This document shows, piece after piece, positions 11,275-22,400 of a stretch of 36,060 bases of DNA. Origin of the DNA: Basidiobolus meristosporus CBS 931.73 (taxonomy: Eukaryota; Basidiobolomycota; Basidiobolomycetes; Basidiobolales; Basidiobolaceae). The stretch's first letter is position 1, and every line of letters begins with the position of its first letter. The notes below the pieces were generated by a model. The model had not been told where the DNA came from and made no database searches. It worked only from the letters and a program-made list of their open reading frames with translations. Location: contig MCFE01000792.1 in NCBI GenBank assembly GCA_002104905.1, positions 1 through 36,060 on the forward strand, given 5' to 3'. Made by a program: the position numbers and the translations under genes.

Positions 11275-13460
11275 TTCAATGCCATAAGTGAAAAGAAAAA
11301 AGACCAGGTGGCTATTGTAGCAAGCCTCTCAGCCATGAAGCATGCAGACAGCATAGGAAGTATTACAAGGATCACAGCCAGTGTTTTGCCACACAAGTCA
11401 TATTTGACCATTCATCAGTCACTACTGTACAAACAGTATCTTACCAGCCAGTTGATACTTCTATATTAGCACCTGGTCAACTTTGTCACCTTGCGCAAAC
11501 TGAGTCAGGTGAGCTTATGATGTCTTTAGGCTCACCACAGCCTTCTGAATATGGAATGCAGAGTGATAGCTCTGACAAAGAAGGTTTATTGATGGATTGT
11601 GAGCCTACCTCCCCTAACAACAGTACCATGCATGAGCCCAGTCAAATCTCAATATGCAATGAGACAACACCCATTGAAACAACTGCCAAGGATACTTTAT
11701 GGAGCCAAGTGAGCCTGGTAATTCATCTACTGGTGAATGATGTAATGTTGTGGCTAGAGATGTGGCATGTTTTCACTAATATTAGTTAAGGGGGCTGTGA
11801 GGATTTATTACTACTTCTTGCCAAAATCATTCCTGGATGCAACTTACCACCTACATGGTACAAGTGGACAACTGTCATGTGGCTGGCAGCATATGACCCA
11901 GAGACTGTCCTGATTCCAGCATGTGTTAAAAGTTGCATGGCATTCACATAAAAAAATGCTACCATTGCAATGTGTCCAAGTTGTAGAAATCCACCACCAT
12001 GAAGGGAAAACATTATTTACACTCCAGATATATTCCAGTAATACCCCATCTAAAGAAGTGTATGCAGTACTACAAATATTGCAATGCTACATAGTACTGC
12101 ACTTAGTATCAATCAAGTGCAAACATATCTAATATATTCCATGGCAACCATTACAAACAGCTAAGAAGCAAGGGCTACTTTGAATGCATGTATGACCATG
12201 CCTTTTCCTTAGCACTAGATAGATTCTCATTAAACAAGTACTCTACTAGCAAATCCTGCTGGCCACTGATTCTCATCAATCTGAATCTGCTGCCCATCTT
12301 ACGGTATCAGAGCAAAAATCTGATGGTAGTCTCACTGGTATCTGGGCCTAAATCACTATCCAACCTGGATAGCTACCTGTATCCACTGCTAGATAGGTTT
12401 TGTATGCTTTCCAGCAGTCTAACAGTAAATGACTGTCATGTAGAAGTGCATATTATTATCTGCATTGGAGATACCCCAGCCATCAGCATGATGGCAGGTT
12501 TTTCTGGGTGCAATGGACAGTATTGCTGTCAAATGTGTGAGATCCTGGGGTTTTACTCCATAACTCACACACATTATTATTGCCCAAACACCAATGCTCA
12601 GAACATCATCTTCCAACAGAGAGAATAAATAGCAGTCAGCATGCAATTGCAGCAAAGTCAGCTAGTCATAAGCCATTGGCCAGAATATGGAATCAATTGG
12701 AAACCAGAGATACTTAACACAGAGGGTATCTGTTGGTGCAAAAGCTTTCCACTGGGAGCAATGCATTTGCTTTTTAACAATATCCCTATACTGATGACCA
12801 AGTTGTTCATGGGACATTTCAAGCTTAATGAGCCCTTTGATATACCAGAGAAATTTGAAAGAATTTGCAAGATATTACAGAATATCTGATACCCTAGGTA
12901 CTTCTCACAGGCTCCAATCAACATTCATATGCATATGCAACAATACAAATGCAAAGACTGGATGAACTGGATGTGCATTTATTCAAGTGGCTTTCCAAAC
13001 CCATTCTGACCAAGAGTACATGGGAGGCATTGTAGGTCATATGTGGACATTGTAGGAATACCTATCCAGAAGCAGATCACTAATGCCAACTTGACACATC
13101 TACAGCTGCTGTGCAAGGAATTTGTAATGGGATTTGAGCGGCTATACTACAAACATAAAGCTGAACACAAAGATCTCTGCCACTAATGTATTCATTCTCT
13201 ACTCCATCTTGCTTGGTGTGTGGAGAATATTGGACCTTGCTTCACCTTTTGGGAGCTTCCTATGGAGCAGATGTGTGGGGAGATAGGAAGACTAGTCAAG
13301 TTGCAGGTACTACCATATCCCAATCTCATCAAGAATATTACTTTTAAGTCTGTCATGGATGTGATGAGCTGGCATATGGAGGACAGCCAGGAAGAGTTGG
13401 AAATACTGAGGACAGATGTGCACATTGAGACACTAATGCCTATGGCATTAAGAAGTTAAG
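11275..13460 (+). pseudogene. Plavaka-like (CACTA/tnp2-type) transposase, decayed (copy P2)
   Basis: Transposase segments appear in order on the plus strand but in shifting frames. They are an N-terminal region shared with P1 (11285-11470) and a piece ending in GNHYKQLRSKGYFEC-like sequence before 12188. Then comes KSCWPLILINLNLLP followed by GPKSLSNLDSYLYPLL, then GDTPAISMMAGFSGCNGQYC with a CX2C (12466-12545). Last are an LGAMHLLFNNIPILMTKLF block (12750-12810) and FWELPMEQMCGEIGRLVK (13247-13300). This order and these motifs fit transposases of the Plavaka/tnp2 group. Stops separate the segments, so no functional protein is made. The gene is divergent from X2. Confidence 0.7.
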
Positions 13461-13785
13461 CAGCCCCAATGCATGGGTTATCAGCTAAGTAATGCAAAGT
13501 TGGGTTGGGTGCAACAAGCAACTAACTTTTATCAGGAAAACTCTACCAAGGTATGCCAGATTTCTCATGGTCACAAGCCAACTTCTACACCATTCAACAT
13601 GGAATTCTTGCAAACAAGAGCTAGAGCACACCTATAAGAGGGACTAGAATCTAGCAGGGAGAAGGAATATATTGGCTAAATACCAAGAAGTATTTTGTGG
13701 ATATTCAGGAGGTAGTCATGGCAGAAGTAGCAACAACAAAGCATATGTTTGCAAGATGTATATATTACAAGCAGTAAAAGGTATA

Positions 13786-14129
13786 TGCTTCTATATTAGG
13801 CAAGTACTTGCGCCAGTACCTGCAATACATGGTTAGCCTATGTCACCATCCCTATCATTTCTATATCAAATAGGGTATCCCTATGTTACACAGGTTTCAG
13901 GGTACAGATTTCTCATTGGTTGGATGTGCTGTGCCTCTTAGAGCCTTCTGGCACCTACTTAGAGTACTCTTAGCTCATTCTGATGTCATTAAGATCTCTA
14001 TTGATCTCTGGAACCTTCTGGAACACCATGATTAGTAATCACTTAGCCAGTGAGAAAAGTATATAAGGGAGGTAATCCCTCAACAATAAATCATCATCCC
14101 TTTTATCAATATACCAATTTTTTGATTAG
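13786..14129 (+). repeat. LTR of the second gypsy-related family, copy B
   Basis: This aligns with copy A at 2742-3090. It contains a TATA box (AGTATATAAGGG, near 14059-14070), as expected for the LTR promoter, followed by CAACAATAAATCATCATCCC. The right border is drawn before TGATCACTGC. Unlike copy A it is followed by a recognisable gypsy leader, which makes it a 5' LTR. Confidence 0.65.
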
Positions 14130-14560
14130 TGTGATCACTGCTACCTGCTGCTACCTGAGCTTCCAACCCAAAACCACAGGACACTCCCAGGAAACTTCAC
14201 TGACAGCCAACTGACCTTGAAGGCACTACTTGTGAGGAATACTCAGAGTAGGTATCGTTTGTTATATTTGATTCTTTCCCTAGTTTGCTCTTGTACAGGC
14301 AAAGATACTTTTCTGTCTTTGTAACTATTGGCCACAGCTGCATTCTTATCAAGTTGCTGCTGGTGGAATTTACAGTTGTTTTGACTTTGGAAGCTTTAGT
14401 ACATTGTCAACTTAAAGGATGCTGAGCCCAGCACATACTTGTGTTAAGATGCCAACTAAGTTGGGGATTGTAGCTCAATAGTTTTCCCTTGACAAGCTTG
14501 AGGCTTTATTCCCCTTTGCTTTACTGTAGAGACATAACCCAGGTATTCCTAGCAAGCTTT
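14130..14560 (+). mobile_element. Leader fragment of a truncated gypsy element downstream of LTR B
   Basis: The part from about 14210 to 14550 aligns with the leader of the young gypsy at 18178-18485. Shared blocks include GAATACTCA...GTA, GGCAAAGATACTTT, GCTGCATTC, GGAAGCTTTAGTACA, AAGTTGGGGATTGT and CTCAATAGTT. The gag start is not reached, since homology stops near 14560. So the element is truncated just before its genes, although its LTR belongs to a different type from that of the young copy. Confidence 0.65.
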
Positions 14561-14785
14561 TGCCTAGGGTTGTTGCACCCAGTGAATGCCCACACACAAA
14601 ACACTCAAGAAGTGCTGGACAAATCTCTCCCTTGGACTTATACACCACCACAATGCTGTTGTGGTCTTGTCACTACATCATCAAGAGGGTCACTAATTCC
14701 AACCTGTTGGTATTATGATGGACTCCAAACAGGATCCTGATGGCTGATCTGAATTGGATCCACCTGTGGGACCAAATTATTTTTC
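14561..14785. other. Right end of the inner transposon, no gene seen
   Basis: Between the gypsy leader fragment and the start of X3 homology lie about 225 bp with no supported coding region. They end in AATTATTTTTCATAGG, which partly mirrors the left end of the inner element. Taken as the terminal, non-coding part of the X2-P2 transposon. Confidence 0.35.
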
Positions 14786-16692
14786 ATAGGGTTTACTACA
14801 AAGAATAAACTGAAGTAGCTCAATGTCACAGCCAATATTGAGCCATTTCCAATTATAACAGCAGAGGAACACAATACAGTCTCTGAAGCACAACAACAGT
14901 GTGCAAAGATAAAGCCCACAGAAAAACCTATTAAATCATGGGAGGGAGAGACTGAGGTGTTTGTATCAAAGCCAAAAATTAAAAGGCTCTGAAGATTCAT
15001 GAATCTGTTGAGTGCAATAAGGAAGAGTTGTCTAATACTCAAGAGGCCTTTAGAAGTCTAGCATGGTATCACCTTAAGGCCAGCATACCATGGGACCATC
15101 TGGAACTCAAGGCCAAGCAGAATGTGCTTGACCTGTTCCACAAGTATTATCCTGGATTCAAGCAAGCAAACAGATTTTGGGCCAGCATTGGCATGCTAAG
15201 AAAGTATCTCAGGAACATCAGAGACTAGCAAAGGCAGAAGAACAAGGGTGCCACAGCTAAAAACCAGTGGCATCCTCAAGAGCTTGTTACAAGCAGGGCT
15301 GAAAGTTCCAAACAAATGGCACAGAAACATCTGGTAGCCAAAGAGTGCCAGTAAGGTACATGCAGGCAGACACAGATGCATCAGTGCAGTATTCATCAAG
15401 GAGAAAATGTAGCTCAATTCAAGAAGCACTCAGTCTCAGTAGCAGTGAAGGACTTGACAGTGATAAAGCCCCACAGCTTTATCAGGATCCAGTCACAAGC
15501 AAGACTGGAAGTTCCAAATAAGTGATAAAGAGATGTCAGGTTGCCATGAGAGTGGTGGCAAGGGACAAGCTGGCAAAACAGATGCACCAGTGCAGCATTC
15601 ATCAAGGAGAAAAAAAGCACAATACAAGCAGCACTCATGTAAAGTAGCAGTGAAAGACATGGCAGTGATAGTAGTAAAAGTGAAGAGACTAAAGTCTACC
15701 CAAGCCAGAGACAGGGAAGCATGAGAAAAAGCTACAGTTCTCACCAATTAATGCCAACAGCCCAGAATAAGCTGAATCCCATCATAGCCAAGAATTACTA
15801 ACAGGACAAAAGCTACTTTCTTAAGAGTCAGAAGCACAGCCAGTTTAGCTACACACCAGTGAGGTAGAGTAGTTTGCAGAGAATAGCAATTTCTCTACCA
15901 CTACCCCCACATCCTTCATTATAGACAGAGTGGAGATCCCACTGACTGACAAAGAAACAAATTCAAGAACTCATAAGGTCATCACAATGCCTACAGTGGA
16001 ATTTTGGGCCATTAATAGGCACCCCCAAGAAATTGCAGCACTTCTTCAAGAGCAGTGCTCCAGAAAATGCACTTTAATATTGCAAGGACTTATTGCAAAG
16101 AGTAGCAGATGAGGTGCTAGACTTTTCAGTGCTGGCTAAAGATCTGGATGTGTGGGAACCAGTGAATGAACAGTGGCATAAAGCCTCAGGGTTCCTGCTG
16201 AAGTCATGGAAACAAGGTGTTACAGCAGAGAAACTTATTGAATGGTGGATTTTAATGCAGCTACTTGTTGAGTGTGAGGTTGGGCTTGATGTAAGTGTTG
16301 GGTATAGGAACTTGTATAGGTCAATACAATTGATAATTTAGGTACAACTGAAGTTCCAATGGAAGTAAATCAATTTGTATGCATGAAAAGTAAGAGAATT
16401 GGCTGGGTCAGGAAGTAAGGAGTGTGAAAAAGAGGCAATAGCCAACCAACATGCACAAACATAGGGGGTGATTGAGTGTCTGGGATAAGCAAGTGAGACA
16501 ATTGGCAGGGTACCAATCAAAATCCACTTTTGTGTTGTTGTGAAGAATAAATTTGACCAAGTTTGTTGTGAAATCTGGGGTGCAATTATTTTTCAATAGT
16601 CTTTGCACATAATCCTGACAGGATCAATACCTCTTAGTCATGGGATGTTAATTTTGTGACAGCCTTTTGATGGGATCATCACATTTATTTCT
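14786..16692 (+). pseudogene. 3' part of unknown transposon gene X (copy X3)
   Basis: This aligns with the reverse complement of about 10535-8665 (X2). An open piece at 15028-15228 reads EAFRSLAWYHLKA...DLFHKYYPGFKQANRFWASI, extending past the position where X2 has a stop. A second piece at 16093-16341 holds AEKLIEWWILMQLLVECEVG. Between them the frames are broken. Its 5' part is absent and its left edge corresponds to the right edge of X1, so both are probably halves of one copy. It ends at about 16692, where copia sequence begins. Function unknown. Confidence 0.6.
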
Positions 16693-16698
16693 TGTAGG

Positions 16699-17583
16699 GC
16701 AAAATCCAGCCTATGTAAGAAGTTCAAGATGTCTGATCTAGGAGAACTCAGTTACTACTTAGGAATACAGTTCCTCATAGACAGAAGCACCCAGACTATC
16801 ACCCTGAGCCAGTCCAAGTATATTTAAGATATACTGGAGATGTACCAAATGAAGGAATATTTACTGGCAGCTACCTTAGTGGAGACAAACCTTAACTTGG
16901 TCAAAACTCAACCAAATCAAGAGAGCTTGGGGCCATCTGATAGCCCTGACTTCTCTTATCAATCTAAGGTTGGTAGTCCAATGTATATCATGCTTGGAAC
17001 ATGTCCACATATCTCATATTCAGTGGAAGTTGTCAGCTAGCATAATCAGAACTATGGATCTGATCATATTGCAGCAGTTAAGTGGATTTTTGGATACCTA
17101 AAAGGAACTGCTGATATCTGCTTAAGGTACACCCATAAGGGTTCAGAACAGGATCTTGTGGGTTACTCTGAAGCTGATTGGGGACAATATTTGGAGGACA
17201 GAAGATCCACCACAGGATACACCTTTCTTTACTGTAAAGGAGCAATTTCATGGAATTTAAGAAAGCAACCAACTGTAGCACTTTCTACCACAGAAGCAGA
17301 GTATATGGCAGCCTGTGAGGCTACAAAAGAAGCAATGTGGCGAAGAAAGCTTTTTGACGACTTAGGCTTATGTCAAAAATCATCAATTACTTTATTTCAA
17401 AATAATCATGGATGTATATAGTTAGGTAGATAACCAACTTTTCATGCTAGAACTAAGCACATATATATTAGTCATCATTTCATACATGAAGCTATAGAGA
17501 ATAACTTGGTCAACTTAGCTTACTGTCCTACAGATGAAATGATTGCAGGCATATTTACCAAACCATTAGCTAGACACAAATTT
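16699..17583 (+). pseudogene. Copia reverse transcriptase/RNase H remnant (interrupted by gypsy)
   Basis: One frame runs through the whole segment with a few in-frame stops (near 16826, 17038 and 17419). It reads MSDLGELSYYLGIQF (the late RT region of Ty1/copia pol), a linker, then RNase H with YSEADWGQYLEDRRSTTGYT, AISWNLRKQPTVALSTTEAE and the closing HARTKHIYISHHFI...KPLAR. Tyrosine replaces no catalytic Asp of the ADW motif, but the stops make it non-functional. The frame is cut after ARHKF by the gypsy LTR at 17584 and resumes beyond that element at 23485. The 5' two-thirds of this copia is missing. Confidence 0.9.
17579..17583. repeat. Target-site duplication, left copy (AATTT)
   Basis: AATTT directly precedes the 5' LTR and is repeated exactly at 23485-23489 after the 3' LTR. 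A 5-bp duplication is standard for Ty3/gypsy integrases and proves the element's borders. Confidence 0.95.
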
Positions 17584-18104
17584 TGTCATGATCACATGAC
17601 AACCATGAACACCCATGCCAAGTTTCAGCTTCCCAGCTCAATTTCTAAGAGATTCCTTCCGGAACCTTCTACCACCTTCCAGAAAGTTCCTGACCATTCC
17701 AAACCATTGTTACACAACGGAACATTCCATGGAAGCTTTCCATCGTATTTTTTATAGTCCAGTACCATATATGGAAATACCAGGTCACATGACTTAGTCA
17801 CATGATCAGGTGACCCAATCCATTTCCCCATCCTGTCTCAGTACCGTGTCATCTATGTCATTATCCCCAGCACCATTGCTGTGCCTCACCCCACAACCCC
17901 ATTAGTATTAGCTAACATCTCTTGGCATCAATATAGCCAAAAAGTATATATAGTCCTATCCCCCCTTAAGTATTCCTCAGTCTGATAAACACAGGTCTTG
18001 AATAAACAGCCTTGCCTTGAATCCTGCCTTGCCTTGATGGTCCACACCTAAGTCCTTTCCTGCCGTGCCTAGCTTTTCCTCCTGCCTTGTGTCTATTCAT
18101 AACA
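17584..18104 (+). repeat. 5' LTR of the young gypsy element
   Basis: 521 bp, beginning TGTCATGATCACATGACA and ending CTATTCATAACA. Collinear with 22964-23484 at a constant offset of 5380 with no indel and two substitutions. It holds the promoter (TATATATA at 17945-17952) and an AATAAA at 18001-18006. Confidence 0.97.
17945..17952 (+). promoter_or_regulatory. TATA box of the gypsy LTR promoter; predicted start near 17979
   Basis: TATATATA lies 34 nt upstream of the A of TCAGTCTGATAAAC (17979). That spacing is usual for RNA polymerase II. The predicted start coincides with the first base of the 11-mer that is complementary to the primer site at 18107-18117, which supports the start independently. 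The same TATA and start motif are conserved in the old LTR near 6700-6745. Confidence 0.7.
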
Positions 18105-18106
18105 GT

Positions 18107-18117
18107 TTTATCAGACT
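18107..18117 (+). other. Self-priming primer-binding site (Tf1-like)
   Basis: TTTATCAGACT, two bases after the LTR end, is the exact reverse complement of AGTCTGATAAA at 17979-17989, the predicted 5' end of the transcript. In Tf1 and related elements the first 11 nt of the mRNA fold back on the primer site and are cleaved to prime reverse transcription. The length (11 nt) and the 2-nt gap to the LTR fit that model. I see no tRNA-type primer site here. Confidence 0.75.
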
Positions 18118-18510
18118 CTCCTGACTTACCTGTGGATCCCTGCCTTCTGCCCAAAGTTTGAAGAAAACTTGTAAAAGGAATACTCACCGTAAGTATCACC
18201 CATCATCTTTCCCTAGTCTTGTCCTATAAAGGCAAAGATACTTTATCTTTGTAAAACTATTGGTCAAAGCTGCATTCACTTTATTACCCTGCTGGTGGAG
18301 TTTACAGTTGTTATAGTATTGGAAGCTTTAGTACAACACTCTATCAAAGGACGTTGAAACCAGTACCTTCTGAAGTGACGCTAACTTATTTAAGTTGGGG
18401 ATTGTGGCTCAATAGTTGTATTCTTGACATACTAGTGGCTTTACAAACCCACAACCTAGTTTAGTATATTCCAGTATTCCTTGCAAGTTCATCCGCCTTC
18501 CTCTGCTACC
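18118..18510 (+). other. Gypsy 5' leader, non-coding
   Basis: About 390 bp between the primer site and the gag ATG. No gene. Related leaders are recognisable at 14210-14550 (plus) and about 6200-6545 (minus), so it is a conserved non-coding part of this family and may contain packaging or fold-back sequences. Confidence 0.6.
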
Positions 18511-19442
18511 ATGTCCAACCTAGAGCTGAACTTTGCCCAGCTCATGGCTGCCTTTACTCAACTGCAGCAAGACCATGCAGACCTCAGAAACACTCTTGCT
18601 CAGTTCCAGAACCAAAGTGCCCAGCAAACTAGCCATGTCCCAGTCTACCAAGAACCCAAGTATACTCCTGCTACCAAGTTCAATGGCTCTCAGAATGAAT
18701 TCCGTGGCTTCATCAACATGGTGAAGAACAATCTTGCACTCCAGCCCAACCGGTACCCCACTGACCAGGCCAAAGTTGGTTTCATCTCCAACCTGCTTAC
18801 TGGTACAGCTCTCAAGTGGTTCTCCCCATTGGTGGAGACCAACTCTCCCCTACTCAGAGACTACCAAGCCTTCTCACTGAAATGGAGCTAACATTTGGTA
18901 ACCTTGACCAAGCCAGAACTGCTGCCAACAAGATCAAGACCCTCAAGCAAGGGAACAAACCAGCATCAGTCTATGCCTCAGAATTCCGACAACTCTCCAG
19001 TGACCTCAGCTCCTGGGGTCAAGCAGCCTTGATAAGCCAATTCCAAGATGGCCTTAATGATGAAGTTTGTGATCTGCTACTCACACTCCCAGATCCAGAT
19101 ACATTGGTTGAAGCTATGCACCAGGCAATCCGGTGTGATAACAGACTATTCCAGAAGAAGCAAAAGAATCGTCAAAGACACATTCCTGTTGCAGTCCCAG
19201 CCCTTCCTGCTCCCCAAGTCACTCCAGAAGATCCTATGCAGATTGATAGTGCCAAATACAAGAAACTATCAAAGAGTGAAAAGTCCAGACGTCAACAAGC
19301 CAACCTCTGTCTATACTGTGGCCAACCAGGTCACTTTGCCAAGTCCTGCCCCAACAAGAAGTCCAGCTTCAAGCTGATGCAGTCCTCCAGCAACCAACCT
19401 GATCCAGATCTGTCGGGAAACTCCAATGTCCAGTTGCACTGA
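18511..19442 (+). pseudogene. Gypsy gag with a single 1-nt deletion
   Basis: Gag begins at ATG 18511 (MSNLELNFAQLMAAF), the first ATG with the conserved sequence also found in the old copy. It encodes a coiled-coil-like start (QDHADLRNTLAQ), the capsid region (KFNGSQNEFRGFINM, FISNLLTGTALKWF) and a zinc knuckle CLYCGQPGHFAKSC at about 19308-19350, and ends with a stop at 19440-19442. The reading frame shifts near 18873. The segment up to LLRDYQAF is in one frame and LTEMELTFGN onward in another, consistent with loss of one C from the run in GCCTTCTCACTG. The old copy is in frame at this point, so this is a mutation or an assembly error, not a programmed shift. Confidence 0.85.
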
Positions 19443-22400
19443 CAGGCTTGCAACTGGACCCACCCATGAAAATCCAGCATATCCAAGAATCTTCCTTTGC
19501 CACAAAATCTATCCAGTCCTTGAGAATGCCTGTCAAAATCCAGATCCCTGACTCTGGTCCTGTCCCAGCCCTAGCCCTGATTGATTCCGGTGCTTCATCC
19601 TGTTTCATTGACCAAGCCTTTGTCCAGAAGCACTCTATTCCTGTTACCTTGAAATCCTGTCCAGTCCAAGTAGAAGTTATTGATGGAAGATCACTCTCCT
19701 CTGGTGCCGTTACCCATGAAACATGCTTACTCCAGCTGTCCAGTACTGCCCACCAAGAAAGAATTGCCTTCAACATCATCAACTCACCACACTATCCTAT
19801 TGTGCTTGGAAGCTCATGGTTGAGCTACCACAATCCAAGTATTGATTGGAAATCCAAGATCCTGTCATTCACCAGATCCCACCAAGTCAACTCCATGAAA
19901 TCCCCAGACCCTGATAACCGTGAAAAGACGGTTGCCAACAGTTCAACAGCCAAAGATACCTTGCCAGCTGAAGGAGCCCCCTCAGCAACTATACCAGCCA
20001 AGTACCAAGAGTTTGCCCATGTCTTTGACAAGAAGAAAGCAGAACTCCTCCCTGACCATTGGCCTTATGACTGCCCTATTGACCTTGAAGATGGAAAAGT
20101 CCCTCCATTTGGCCCAATATATAACCTCTCCCAGCCGGAGTTGAAAGAACTCCATGGTTATATTCAAGAAAACCTCCAGAAGGGTTTTATTCAGCACTCC
20201 AAATCACCTGCTGGAGCCCCAATCCTCTTTGTCAAGAAGAAGGATGGCACCCTCAGAATGTGTGTGGACTACCGTGCTTTGAATAAGATCACAGTCAAGA
20301 ATCGCTACCCCCTGCCCCTGATCAACACACTGTTGGATCAGCTATCTGCTGCCCAAGTCTTCACCAAGATAGACTTGAGAGGAGCTTACAATCTTGTCAG
20401 AATCAAGCCTGGTGATGAATGGAAAACTGCCTTTTGCACAAGATATGGCCACTTTGAATACAAAGTAATGCCATTTGGCCTCACCAATGCCCCTGCTGTG
20501 TTTCAACACCTCATGAATGACATATTCCGCAAATACCTTGACCATTTTGTGGTAATCTACCTTGATGATATTCTCATATACTCCAAGAGACAAGATGAAC
20601 ATGATGAACATGTCAAGAAAGTATTGAGAAAACTAGACTCTGCCGGTCTCTATGCCAAGCTAGAGAAGTGTGAATTTGACCAGAGAGAAGTGGAATTTCT
20701 TGGTTATCTCATCAGCCCTGAGGGAACAAGAATGGACCCAAAGAAAGTTGACTCAGTCCAATCCTGGAAAACTCCAAGCTCAGTCAAGGAAGTACAATCC
20801 TTCCTGGGATTTGCCAACTTCTATCGCAGGTTCATAGCCAACTACTCCAAGATAGTCACCCCTCTGACAAAGCTTACCCAGAAGAACACACCTTTTGCCT
20901 GGAATGAGGAGCAATCCAGCTCATTCTACCAACTCAAGAAATCTTTCCTGAAGGCCCCCCTGCTTGCCCACCCTGACCTTGAGAAGCAATTCATAGTGGA
21001 GACTGATGCTTCTGATTTTGCCCTTGGTGCCATACTCTCCCAGTATGATGAGGACAATGTGTTGCACCCCATTGCATTCTACTCTCGGAAGTTTTCCCCT
21101 GCAGAGATCAACTATGATATCTATGATAAGGAGTTGCTTGCCATCATTGTAGCCTTTGAGCAATGGAGACACTACCTGGACGGTGCAAAACACAAAATCA
21201 AAGTCTTCTGTGACCATAAGAACCTTGAGTACTTTACAACTTCCAAAGTACTAAACCGGAGACAAGCCAGATGGTCACTCTTCCTGTCCAGCTTTGACTT
21301 TACTATCACCTATAGACCTGGTGCAAAGCAAGGAAAGCCTGATGCCCTGTCCAGAAAAAAGGAATATGCCCTGGAAGAGGGAGATGATGCCTGTCGGCAA
21401 ATGGAACACCCATTGCTGAGCAAGAAACATTTTGAGATTCTTGCCACCCAGTCCTCAAGTCTTGTCATCCCTTCATTCCTAGTAAGGATATCAGAATCCC
21501 AAGCCTCTGATATGACTTCCAGCACCATCAAGAAATATCTGGAATCCCCAGTTGGGCCCCCTCCCAAGTTCCCAAACATCCAGAACCTGCATTTGGTAAA
21601 CAACCTCATCTACCACAAGCAGCAGCTTTATGTCCCAGACCTTGCCACCCAGCTAGACATCATTAAGTCTCGGCATGATTCAATGGCTGCAGGCCACTTT
21701 GGTACTGCCAAAACCTTGAATGCTATCAAAAGAGATTTCTGGTGGCCTAGAATGATAACTCTTATCAAAGAGTACATTCTGACTTGTGATATTTGCAACC
21801 GTGCAAAACCAGCCAGACACCAGCCCTATGGACTTCTTCAACCCCTGCCTATCCCAGAACACCAATGGAGATCTATATCTATGGACTTCATTACTGACCT
21901 CCCTGAGTCATGTGGCTTCAATGCTATACTTGTAGTGGCTGACCGGCTGACCAAGATGGCTCACTTCATCCCTTGCTGTAAGAACACTGATGCAAAAGAA
22001 ACTGCTGCTTTAGTCCTGAAGAATATTTTCCGCCTTCATGGTATCCCCAGTGATATTGTGTCAGATAGAGGCCCACAGTTTGTGTCCAAGTTTTGGAAAC
22101 ACTTCATGCAATACCTTGGTGTTCAAGTCAAGCTCTCTACTGCCTTCCATCCACAGTCTGATGGCCAGACTGAAAGAATCAACCAGATTCTGGAGCAATA
22201 CCTCCGGTGCTATATCAATTACCAGCAAGACAATTGGGTTGATCTACTCCCTGTTGCTGAGTTTGCCTACAACAACTCAAGTCATAGTGCAACCGGTTTT
22301 ACACCATTCTATGCAAACTATGGATTCCACCCTCAGTTTGATATCCAGATTCCAACAAACCCAATGAGCCCACATGCGGCTGAACATGCCCAAGCAATCC

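Larger units (their letters stand above)
8631..14785. mobile_element. Inner Plavaka-like DNA transposon with divergent genes X2 and P2 (boundaries inferred)
   Basis: The segment starts at the point where X1 homology stops and ends where X3 homology begins, so it looks like an insertion that split one X copy. Inside are X2 on the minus strand and the transposase P2 on the plus strand, sharing a spacer near 11260. The two ends carry weakly inverted sequence: CCTATGAATATTATT at 8644-8658 against the reverse complement of 14775-14790, which starts CCTATGAA and matches 12 of 16. A gypsy fragment (13786-about 14560) sits inside the right part. Both genes carry stops, so the copy is defective. Confidence 0.5.

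Noticed and set aside
18860-18885. A programmed frameshift inside gag
   Set aside because: The old copy encodes this region in one frame, and no slippery heptamer is present, so a deletion is the simpler reading.
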